DNA of 51,111 nucleotides from an uncultured Ruminococcus sp. (GTDB lineage Bacteria; Bacillota; Clostridia; Oscillospirales; CAG-272): NCBI GenBank assembly GCA_902762505.1, contig CACWOQ010000010.1:1-51111 (forward strand). Direction: 5' to 3'. Positions 1 through 7,541 of this stretch are shown piece after piece (position 1 is the first letter of the stretch; every line of letters starts with the position of its first letter). A program made the position numbers and the translations under genes. The notes beneath the pieces were generated by a model. That model did no database searches. It saw only the letters and a list, made by a program, of their open reading frames with translations, and was not told the origin of the DNA.

Positions 1-51
1 CCCCGTTTCCAGCGTGAGAGGCTAGCGTCTTGGCCGCTTGACCAACGGGCC
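1..51 (-). tRNA. tRNA-Glu (anticodon CTC), cut by window edge
   Basis: Read on the minus strand, the first 51 bases match the 5' two thirds of a bacterial tRNA-Glu. The molecule begins at 51 with GGCCCGTTGGTCAAGCGG, which gives the acceptor 5' arm and D arm. The anticodon stem CTAGC/GCTGG contains one G-T pair, and the loop CTCTCAC carries anticodon CTC at 16-18. The T arm and acceptor 3' strand lie beyond the window edge. The gene lies 38 bp downstream of the spoVB-like gene on the same strand but has its own promoter at 64-92. Confidence 0.9.
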
Positions 52-63
52 GATTGCTTATGT

Positions 64-92
64 AATATACCACATATCATTTGAAATGTCAA
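64..92 (-). promoter_or_regulatory. sigma-A promoter for tRNA-Glu
   Basis: On the minus strand there is TTGACA (92-87), a 17-bp spacer, then TATATT (69-64). The predicted transcription start is about 6 bases before the mature tRNA 5' end at 51. The -35 box overlaps the TGA stop of the upstream spoVB-like gene, so the tRNA can be transcribed independently of it. Confidence 0.75.
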
Positions 93-1663
93 GAGGTTTT
101 CGCAAAAAAGTCGGAATTTTTTTCACGTTTCGAGAATATGCGCATAAACCATTTTTTTTCGTCATCGGAGATGAATCCGACAGTCAGCAGAAAAGCGGAG
201 TAGATAACGGTAATGACAACGCCGCCGACCGTGAACGTCAAAACGGGCTCGCCGTAGCTTATCCCGAACCATCTGAATAACGCCGAGGTTACGCCCGCCG
301 CCGACGCGACGCAGGCAGACGTGACTGCGGTGGATGAAATAATGCCAACCTTGACATTCACGCATCTGAACAGCTTCGACAGGCTCAGCACGGCGTTCAG
401 TATCTCGCAAACGTACACCGCGGCAATATAACCCTTTATCCCGAACGGCGGCAGAAGAAAGAACACGAGAAGCACGGAGACAAGCGCGTCAATAATGTTG
501 TAACGCATAGACGCGAACTGCTCGCCGAGACCTTTGAGCACGGCGTCCGTCGCGTTATCCACATACATCACAGGGATCAGAAGCGCAAAGATACGTATAT
601 AAACTCCGGCTTCCTCGTTTTTATACAGCGCCGACGCCAGAACGTCTGAAAAACAAGCTAAAACACCGGCGATGCATACGGAAAAGATCACTGTCATTTT
701 AAGTATCCTTCCCGTAACGTATTCGATCGCACGGTCGTTTCCCGATTCCTTATATCTTGTTACTTCGGGAACTATCAGACCGGTGAACGCGGAAAGAAAA
801 GCCATGGGGAAAAATATCACGGGGAAGACCATGCCGGAAATCACGCCGTACGACGACAGCGCCTCTTCATTTGACGCTCCGTGCTTGAGAAGTCCTTTCG
901 GTATAAGCAGATGTTCGAGCGTCACAAGCGCGCTTCTGACGTATGAGCTTACCGCTATCGGCAACGCCATTCGCAATAGTTCTCCCGTAAGTCCCCGGGA
1001 CGGAGGCGCGGCAAGAGTTGAGACTTTCTTCAAGTCTGACGCGTACAGTATAAACGACACCGTAAAAGACAGCGCTTCGGAAAACACGATCCCGGTCACT
1101 ATGCAGACGGACGCCGCTTCAAGTCCTTTTCCGGCGTTCGCCGACAGAAGTACCGCAGTTAAAACGATACGGAGAAGCTGTTCGGCGATCACTGTCACCG
1201 AGTTTTTTGCAACTCTGCGTACCGCGGAAAAATATCCGGACAGCGCGTTTGACAGCGCAAGCGGCGGAAGACTTAGTGCAAGTATGCGTAAAGAAGACCT
1301 TGTACGTACGTCACCGAGCCAAACGACGGCTATCCTGTCCGACAGAGCGTAAAGTATAATCATACCTGCCACGCCGAAAAAAACGGCGTAAAGCATACAC
1401 CTTTTCATCGCGGAGCGCACCCCTTCGCCGGAACTTCTGACAAGCTGCTGTGAAACGATGCGCGTAGCCGATAAATATATCCCGGAGGTCGCAAAAGTTA
1501 CAGCGAACGTATAAACGGACATGATAAGAGAAAACGTGCCGACGCCTGCCGCGCCGATCATATCCGTTATGTAAACGTTGAATGCTATCGTGAGAAGTCT
1601 TGTGATGACAGACGTCGCCGTCAGTATCAGACCGTTAAATATGAATTTTTTCAGCAGTTTCAA
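89..1663 (-). CDS. SpoVB-like MVF/MOP-superfamily lipid flippase
   Basis: This 524-residue multi-spanning membrane protein of the MATE/MVF (polysaccharide biosynthesis, Wzx/SpoVB) superfamily probably flips a lipid-linked cell-wall or spore-cortex precursor. The N-terminus (FNGLILTATSVITRLL, then IGAAGVGTFSLIMSVYT) follows the pattern of B. subtilis SpoVB, and the length matches SpoVB (about 518). Hydrophobic segments run through the whole chain, as expected for 12-14 helices. The start is TTG at 1663 with a GGTGA ribosome site 7 bases upstream. The promoter lies at 1694-1722, back to back with that of the foldase gene. SpoVB, MurJ-like and O-antigen flippases are hard to tell apart by eye, so a sporulation role is inferred only. 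Confidence 0.8.
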   Translation of the reverse strand: MKLLKKFIFNGLILTATSVITRLLTIAFNVYITDMIGAAGVGTFSLIMSVYTFAVTFATSGIYLSATRIVSQQLVRSSGEGVRSAMKRCMLYAVFFGVAGMIILYALSDRIAVVWLGDVRTRSSLRILALSLPPLALSNALSGYFSAVRRVAKNSVTVIAEQLLRIVLTAVLLSANAGKGLEAASVCIVTGIVFSEALSFTVSFILYASDLKKVSTLAAPPSRGLTGELLRMALPIAVSSYVRSALVTLEHLLIPKGLLKHGASNEEALSSYGVISGMVFPVIFFPMAFLSAFTGLIVPEVTRYKESGNDRAIEYVTGRILKMTVIFSVCIAGVLACFSDVLASALYKNEEAGVYIRIFALLIPVMYVDNATDAVLKGLGEQFASMRYNIIDALVSVLLVFFLLPPFGIKGYIAAVYVCEILNAVLSLSKLFRCVNVKVGIISSTAVTSACVASAAGVTSALFRWFGISYGEPVLTFTVGGVVITVIYSAFLLTVGFISDDEKKWFMRIFSKREKNSDFFAKTS

Positions 1664-1693
1664 TCTTTTTCACCGTACCGTGCGATTTGTTTT

Positions 1694-1722
1694 TTTATAT
1701 TGTTCAAATTATGATATTGCAA
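1694..1722 (-). promoter_or_regulatory. promoter of spoVB-like gene
   Basis: On the minus strand there is TTGCAA (1722-1717), a 17-bp spacer and TATAAA (1699-1694). The -35 hexamer is self-complementary and also serves the divergent plus-strand promoter at 1717-1745. Confidence 0.5.
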
Positions 1723-1745
1723 CCGGGCAAAAAATATGATAAAAT
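1717..1745 (+). promoter_or_regulatory. promoter of foldase/lipid kinase operon
   Basis: TTGCAA (1717-1722), a 17-bp spacer, then TAAAAT (1740-1745). It lies about 48 bp before the ATG at 1793, which has GAAAGG at 1779-1784 as ribosome site. Confidence 0.5.
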
Positions 1746-1792
1746 GCATTATATAGAATAATGCACCGTATCTGGATTGAAAGGTAAAAATA

Positions 1793-3319
1793 ATGAAAAA
1801 ACTGTCCGCAGCAGCGGTATTTACAGCGATACTGCTTCTTATAACGTCGTGCAACGTTATAATAAACACACCGACGACGACCGACGGTCAGGTGACCGAA
1901 ACGGAACCCGTCGAGACTTACGCTCACTCGGATATGGTCGAGGCGCCGCTTGACGAGATCATAGCGACTACAAAGCTCCAGAGCATACCCGTGTCGACCT
2001 TCAAATACTTTTTCATGGATAATTACAACTCTTTTTTGAATCAGTATTACTACTACCTGTCGTATTACGGACTTGATCTCAATATCCCGCTCCACGACCA
2101 GGAGTATTCCGCAGAGGAGAACACTTCGTGGTATCAGGTGTTCCTCGACAACGGGAAGAGCGCCTTTGAGCAGTATGCGAAATTCGCTGAAAAAGCGCTT
2201 GAAGAAGGTATGTCTCTTGACGAGGCGGATAACGCTGAGATCGAGGCGTATCTCGTTACCATCGATCAGGCCGCCGAAAGCTCGGGTTCGACTTTTGATG
2301 AATATATGGCTGATTATATGGGCGAGGGCATGACGAGAGAGATGATTAAGAAAGCCATCGAATTATCTCAGCTCGGCTATAAATACTATCTCAAGCTCAA
2401 CGAAAGCATAACGTTTACCGACGCGGAGATCGACGCGGAATACAAAAACGGCGCCGGCAAGTATTCTCTTGTCGATTACAATGAGGTCAAAATCGAAGCG
2501 CTTTACGACGAGACTGACGGTGAAGAAGAGATAGCTGCGGCAAAAGAAGCGGCAAAAAGCACGGCGGAGCTTGTCAAAAAATATATTGAAGAAGACGGTA
2601 TGACGTTTGCTGAAGCTTACGCAAAAGCGACGGAATCCACGGTGCAGGACGCTCCCGCGTCCACCGATACTGAAACAGGTGATTCCGAAGAAGAACAGGA
2701 AAACGCCTCCGTCAAAAATTATCTGACGGTAGGCGCGCCGTATGATTCGTCAGAAAAGTACGCGTTCATATACAAAGACGGAGCAGCGGCGGGTCAGGTC
2801 GAGATAAGCTATGACGATAACGGCGACGCGACCGTAATACAGGTCGTTAAGCTTCCTTACAAAAACACCAAAAAGACGGTCAACGTAAGGCACATCCTTC
2901 TCACCTCCAACAAGTACAGCAGCGAGGTGGAGGCGGAAGCGAAGGCGAAAGAGCTTCTTGAAAAGATAAACTCCTCAGAGGATAAGATTTCGACTGTCGT
3001 CAGCCTTGCCGCAGAGTTTTCCGAGGATCCCGGCTCGAGCACGAACGGCGGCATTTACGAAAACGTCAAGCCCGGCGATATGGTCACGGAATTCAACGAC
3101 TGGTGCTTTGACAGCGAAAGAAAAGAGGGCGATACCGATATAGTCAGAACGTCGTACGGATATCACGTCATGTACCTTGACGGCTTCGGCGACGAGCTCT
3201 GGCACTATCTGTGCGAGTCCTCTATGCGTGAAACAAAATTTGCCGAGCTTGCCGAAAACGTGTATTCGGAAATTACCGTCACGTACAATGAAGATCTTCT
3301 CGACAGGATCGTAAAGTGA
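1793..3319 (+). CDS. PpiC-type peptidyl-prolyl isomerase lipoprotein (PrsA-like foldase)
   Basis: This 508-residue lipoprotein probably helps exported proteins fold on the outer face of the membrane, like PrsA. The signal peptide ends in the lipobox ITSC with Cys20. Residues about 130-220 resemble the SurA/PrsA-type helical chaperone region. A parvulin domain spans about 360-465: it opens with VNVRHILL, has the acidic-rich AAEFSEDPGSSTNGG segment and ends with TSYGYHVMYLDG, all usual PpiC landmarks. An acidic, low-complexity linker (about 285-305) separates the parts. It is longer than classical PrsA (about 290). The lipid kinase starts 2 bp after its stop, so the two are co-transcribed. Client proteins are not apparent. 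Confidence 0.85.
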   Translation: MKKLSAAAVFTAILLLITSCNVIINTPTTTDGQVTETEPVETYAHSDMVEAPLDEIIATTKLQSIPVSTFKYFFMDNYNSFLNQYYYYLSYYGLDLNIPLHDQEYSAEENTSWYQVFLDNGKSAFEQYAKFAEKALEEGMSLDEADNAEIEAYLVTIDQAAESSGSTFDEYMADYMGEGMTREMIKKAIELSQLGYKYYLKLNESITFTDAEIDAEYKNGAGKYSLVDYNEVKIEALYDETDGEEEIAAAKEAAKSTAELVKKYIEEDGMTFAEAYAKATESTVQDAPASTDTETGDSEEEQENASVKNYLTVGAPYDSSEKYAFIYKDGAAAGQVEISYDDNGDATVIQVVKLPYKNTKKTVNVRHILLTSNKYSSEVEAEAKAKELLEKINSSEDKISTVVSLAAEFSEDPGSSTNGGIYENVKPGDMVTEFNDWCFDSERKEGDTDIVRTSYGYHVMYLDGFGDELWHYLCESSMRETKFAELAENVYSEITVTYNEDLLDRIVK

Positions 3320-3320
3320 T

Positions 3321-4190
3321 ATGAATACCGTAAAGATCATAAATCCCGCCGCCGGAAAAGGAAAAGCGGTGCGTGAGATAAACGATGATTGCAAGTACTA
3401 CGTAAGCAAGGGTATCGGCGACGTCGAGGCATTCGTCAAAAGGACTATGATAAAGGAACCGGAGACGCATTTTATAATCTGCGGAGGCGACGGTACGATC
3501 AACGAAGCCGTAAACGGCGTTATGGCGTCCGGCGCGTCCGAAACCGCGGTTCTTTCCGCGATAGGCGACGGCACAGGCAACGATTTCATTAAATACGATC
3601 CGGAAGTCAAGGGTCCCGTAAAATGCGACGTTATCAGATACAACGACAGGTATTTCATAAATATACTCAACATCGGCTTTGACTGTACTGTCGTTGAACG
3701 AACGGCGCAGTATAAAACAAAGCCTCTCGTGAACGGAAGCTTCGCTTATATTCTCGGCGTGCTCAATACGCTGAGCGGAGATCTCGGCGTCAGAATGAAC
3801 GTCAGATCCGTTGACGAAAACGGGATAGAGGAAGAATTTGAAGAAGATCTGATGCTCTGCGTCGCCGCTAACGCAAGATACTACGGAGGCGGCTTCATGC
3901 CCGCTCCGAAGGCTGACGTTACCGACGGACTTGTCGATATGCTTCTCGTCAGAAAAGTCCCGAAAACAAGGATCCCGTCGATCATCGGCAAGTATAAAAA
4001 AGGTGAGCATTTCGACGACGAGACCGGTGAGATAATCGACAAATTCAAGGATATCATGATATACCGCAAATGCAGAGAGATCAAAATCAGAGGTATGAAT
4101 AATATATGCGCCGACGGCGAGATAGAACGGTGCGGTGAAGTGAACGTATCCGTCGTGCCGAGGGCAGTAAACTTTATTTTCCGCAAATGA
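3321..4190 (+). CDS. diacylglycerol kinase-family lipid kinase (YegS/DagK type)
   Basis: A 289-residue cytoplasmic lipid kinase of the DagK/BmrU/YegS family, which phosphorylates diacylglycerol or a related lipid with ATP. The N-terminal phosphate-loop-like segment IINPAAGKGKA and the hallmark GGDGT at residues 55-59 are clear, followed by the second nucleotide-site motif GDGTGNDF. The C-terminal sandwich carries YYGGGFMPAPKADVTDG, typical of this family. Length fits the family (about 290-310). It lies 2 bp behind the foldase gene and ends before a shared terminator at 4193-4229. True DAG kinase (recycling lipids after lipoteichoic acid synthesis) is the likeliest role, but the substrate cannot be read from sequence. 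Confidence 0.88.
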   Translation: MNTVKIINPAAGKGKAVREINDDCKYYVSKGIGDVEAFVKRTMIKEPETHFIICGGDGTINEAVNGVMASGASETAVLSAIGDGTGNDFIKYDPEVKGPVKCDVIRYNDRYFINILNIGFDCTVVERTAQYKTKPLVNGSFAYILGVLNTLSGDLGVRMNVRSVDENGIEEEFEEDLMLCVAANARYYGGGFMPAPKADVTDGLVDMLLVRKVPKTRIPSIIGKYKKGEHFDDETGEIIDKFKDIMIYRKCREIKIRGMNNICADGEIERCGEVNVSVVPRAVNFIFRK

Positions 4191-4192
4191 GC

Positions 4193-4229
4193 AAAAAAAG
4201 AACGGGTAACCGCATCCGTTCTTTTTTTG
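4193..4229. terminator. bidirectional intrinsic terminator
   Basis: The stem AAAAAAAGAACGG pairs with CCGTTCTTTTTTT around a 10-base loop. It sits between the convergent lipid kinase and rhamnosidase genes, and the A/T runs give a U-tract in both directions. Confidence 0.85.
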
Positions 4230-4237
4230 TTTGATTT

Positions 4238-7200
4238 TTATTTGATCTCAAAGCTGTACTCGCCGCTTTGAAGCGATATTACGACGACACCGTCGCCTTC
4301 GCTTTCGATCTTTACGCCTTCGGAATCCGCAAGAGGCTTTCCGCTCTCCGTAACGGATGAAGACGACTGTGCGGGCAGATACAGAGTAGCAGTCGTATTC
4401 GCCGGGACCGTGCACGAATAGTCCTTCATAACGTCGTCCGACGCGCTCCATGCGCTTCGGATCAGTCCCTGCATCGATTCGTAGCTTCCGGATACCTCCG
4501 TCAAACCGCCGCCGCAGGTCGGTCTGAGGAAAAAATGCGTGAATCCGGGAGCCGCCTCATCCGGTGAAATACCGACAAGTGACGAATAGATCCATTCAGT
4601 AACGGAACCGTAGGAGTAATGGTTGAAGGAGTTCATTCCGGCGTCGCCGAAGCCGTGATCTTTTGTATAACTGTTCCAGCGCTCCCAGATGGTCGTAGCG
4701 CCCTGAAGTATCGGATATTTCCAGGAAGGATATTCCTCCTGCTGAAGCAGCGCGAACGCAGTATCCGTGTGGCCGTAGCGGCAAAGCGTCGGAAGAAGAA
4801 GGGGACAGCCGATGAATCCGGTAGTCAGTCTGTTTTTATTTCTTTTGATCTTTTCGTTGAGTCTGTCGGCGAACGCCTGCTTCTGATCATCCGGGATTAT
4901 ATCGAACGCAAGACCTACAAGATACGCCGTCTGCGTGTCGTATCTGAGTTTACCTTCCGATACGACGTACTTCGAAAGCCATGCTTTACGGTATTTGTCG
5001 GCCTCGTCCGCAAAACGCGCGGCGTCGGAGGTCTTACCGATCAGATTTGCGATCTTTACCATCAGATCCATAACGTATATCGTATAAGCGGTATCGGTGA
5101 CCTCGACGGGCGTCGATTCGCCGATCGAAAGCCAGTCGCCGTAAGCGCTCACGTTTCTTATATGACCTGCGCTTGATGCCATCAGGTACCTTGCGTAGTG
5201 TTTCATATTTGAATAGTATTTTTCAAGGTACGAGACGTCGCCGTATCTGATATACATCGTCCACGGGATTATCACGCCGGCGTCGCCCCAGGCGTTGTTG
5301 CCGGAGCCACCGTACATCGAGCGTGACGTCTGTGGAGCGACGTCCGGGTAAGCTCCGTCAACACGCTGACAGTCGTTAAGATCGGTTATATACTTATCAA
5401 AGAACTGTTTGACGTTCATGTTGTACGCCGCGGTCCCGCAGAATATCTGTGCGTCGCCGGACCATCCCATTCTTTCGTCACGCTGAGGACAGTCGGTCGG
5501 AGTTGAAAGGAAATTACCGCGCTGACCCCAGTAAGTATTCGATATAAGCGCGTTCAGAAGCGTGTCCGACGTTGTGACGCTGCCCGTATCCTCCATATCC
5601 GAGTATTCTACAAGAGCGACGACGTCCTCGAGTGCGGGCGCCTCGTCAAGCCCGTATATTTCGATATAGCGGAATCCGTGGAAAGTGAAATGCGGTGTAT
5701 AGTTTTCACCGTTTGGTGCGCCTTTGAGGATATAATTGTCAGTCGCCGCGGCCGTTCTGAGATTCCGCGTGTACAGTGTTCCGGGCGCGCCGTCGGAGCC
5801 GTTGCTGCCGTCGTTCAGCATTTCAGCGTGACGAAGCCTTACAGCCGTACCTTTCTCACCTTTGAGGTTCAGCGAAACGACGCCGGCAAGATTCTGACCG
5901 AAATCGTATATAAACGTTCTGTCTGCGATTTTGTTGACAGATACGGCGGTGATCCTGTCCATTACCCTGACTGTACCGGAAAGCTGCGGAACAAGCTCTC
6001 CGAGGCCGAGCGTTTTCGCATCGGAGACGGATGCCGGGACCCATGCCGACGCATCGTATCCCGCCTCGGACCAGCCGTCGCACTCTTTTCTCGCGTCATA
6101 AGTCTCGCCGTTGAAAATATCGTTGTAAGTTACGGGACCGTCGGTAAACGATTTCCAGCTGCCGTCCGATACGACGGTCTGTCTCGTTCCGTCTTTGTAG
6201 TCGATTACGAGCTTGCAGATAAACGCGGGGACAGTTGCTCCGTAAGGCGAATAAGCGCCGATGTACCAGCCTCTTCCGAGTACTGCGCCGAGCGCGTTTT
6301 TACCGGATCTTACGAGGTTTGTCACGTCGTGACACTGATACATTATTCTCACGTTATACTCTGATCTGCCCGGATCGAGAACGCTGTCGTTGGCGCGTTC
6401 GCCGTTCAGATAAGCTTCGTACAGACCTCCGGCGGAGGCGAAGAGCAGAGCGCGTGAAATATTGTCCTTCGCGTCAAACTCAACTCTGAGCATGGGAGCG
6501 CTTCCCGCGGTCTTTCCTGTTTTTACGTTCGACATCCACGGATGAGCGCCGTATTCCGTGACGGAATTGACTTTTTTGAATCCGTCTGCGCCGTTTTTCG
6601 AATACCAGCCGCTGACCTGTTTGTCCGAACAGAGCCAGGCGCCGTTTGAAACGACCGTCTTTTCGGTGCCGTCCTCATATTTGATAAGGATCTTCACAAG
6701 AACGCCGCCGTAACCCGCTTCGCCGTTTACGGCGCTGCAGGCTATCGTGTTTTCGCCTTCTTCTATATACTCTGTTATATCTTTTACGACAGCGTTCTGC
6801 CAGCCGCTTTCGCGGGTAACGGTCAGGACTTTATTGCCGTTGACGTACAGATCGCCGTAGTCGTCCGCGGTATAAGCCGCGTAAACGGAGGCAACTTTTT
6901 TGCCGACATTGAAAACGTGTCTGAAATACTCCGTCTTCGGCGGAACGGTACCCTGAGTATCGCCGTCTAAAAGCCATATCCAGTTCGCTCCGGAAAAGTT
7001 GATCGTGTCTATGTCGGACACGCTCTCCGTGATCCATTCAGCGCCGGTCATACCGTCAAGAGCGGTAGTAAAATACGACGGTTCGGACGTCGCGGAGTTG
7101 CCGTTGTTGTCGGTTACCGTGACGTTCCAGTAATATCTTACCGCCTCGGAAAGAGATCCGCCGCATTCGACAAGCGTGTTTTTTGCGTCGTTTACCTCGC

Positions 7201-7531
7201 CCGAATCCCATACAAGATCAGTACCGTCAAGCTTGGATTCGTCGCTTGCGACACGGATCCTGTACGATCTCTGCGTCGTTCCGCGCTTTTCGGACAGTAT
7301 AACCCACGAAAAATACGGGGCGCCCTCAACGCATGAGGGCTCTTTTTCATAATTGACGCGCAATCCGGATACCGCTATTCCTTCGCCGGGGACGGGTACG
7401 TCGTCAACGGTCTCCTGCGAGGTGACGGTATCCGTCGGCGCCGCCTCCGTATCGTTCACGTCGCCGTTACATCCGGCGGCAAGCGGCAGGACGAGCAAAA
7501 TACAAAGAATGATCGACAGTACTTTTTTCAT
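4238..7531 (-). CDS. secreted GH78 alpha-L-rhamnosidase lipoprotein
   Basis: A 1097-residue surface enzyme predicted to release terminal alpha-L-rhamnose from glycans or glycosides. The signal peptide ends LAAGC (Cys21), so it is lipid-anchored outside the membrane. Two jelly-roll-like domains, each with a 'YxNG' strand pair (about 155-310 and 345-520), precede the (alpha/alpha)6 catalytic domain (about 650-1010) and a C-terminal beta domain. The GH78 signature CPQRDERMGWSGD covers residues 681-693, with the acidic pair Asp685/Glu686 in the general-acid region. The second conserved acid is Glu950 in TTIWERWNSY. It starts 11 bp after the second ABC transporter gene and so belongs to that operon. 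The cytosolic paralogue at 13051 lacks the first jelly-roll domain. Confidence 0.9.
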   Translation of the reverse strand: MKKVLSIILCILLVLPLAAGCNGDVNDTEAAPTDTVTSQETVDDVPVPGEGIAVSGLRVNYEKEPSCVEGAPYFSWVILSEKRGTTQRSYRIRVASDESKLDGTDLVWDSGEVNDAKNTLVECGGSLSEAVRYYWNVTVTDNNGNSATSEPSYFTTALDGMTGAEWITESVSDIDTINFSGANWIWLLDGDTQGTVPPKTEYFRHVFNVGKKVASVYAAYTADDYGDLYVNGNKVLTVTRESGWQNAVVKDITEYIEEGENTIACSAVNGEAGYGGVLVKILIKYEDGTEKTVVSNGAWLCSDKQVSGWYSKNGADGFKKVNSVTEYGAHPWMSNVKTGKTAGSAPMLRVEFDAKDNISRALLFASAGGLYEAYLNGERANDSVLDPGRSEYNVRIMYQCHDVTNLVRSGKNALGAVLGRGWYIGAYSPYGATVPAFICKLVIDYKDGTRQTVVSDGSWKSFTDGPVTYNDIFNGETYDARKECDGWSEAGYDASAWVPASVSDAKTLGLGELVPQLSGTVRVMDRITAVSVNKIADRTFIYDFGQNLAGVVSLNLKGEKGTAVRLRHAEMLNDGSNGSDGAPGTLYTRNLRTAAATDNYILKGAPNGENYTPHFTFHGFRYIEIYGLDEAPALEDVVALVEYSDMEDTGSVTTSDTLLNALISNTYWGQRGNFLSTPTDCPQRDERMGWSGDAQIFCGTAAYNMNVKQFFDKYITDLNDCQRVDGAYPDVAPQTSRSMYGGSGNNAWGDAGVIIPWTMYIRYGDVSYLEKYYSNMKHYARYLMASSAGHIRNVSAYGDWLSIGESTPVEVTDTAYTIYVMDLMVKIANLIGKTSDAARFADEADKYRKAWLSKYVVSEGKLRYDTQTAYLVGLAFDIIPDDQKQAFADRLNEKIKRNKNRLTTGFIGCPLLLPTLCRYGHTDTAFALLQQEEYPSWKYPILQGATTIWERWNSYTKDHGFGDAGMNSFNHYSYGSVTEWIYSSLVGISPDEAAPGFTHFFLRPTCGGGLTEVSGSYESMQGLIRSAWSASDDVMKDYSCTVPANTTATLYLPAQSSSSVTESGKPLADSEGVKIESEGDGVVVISLQSGEYSFEIK

Positions 7532-7541
7532 CTTGGTTTCC

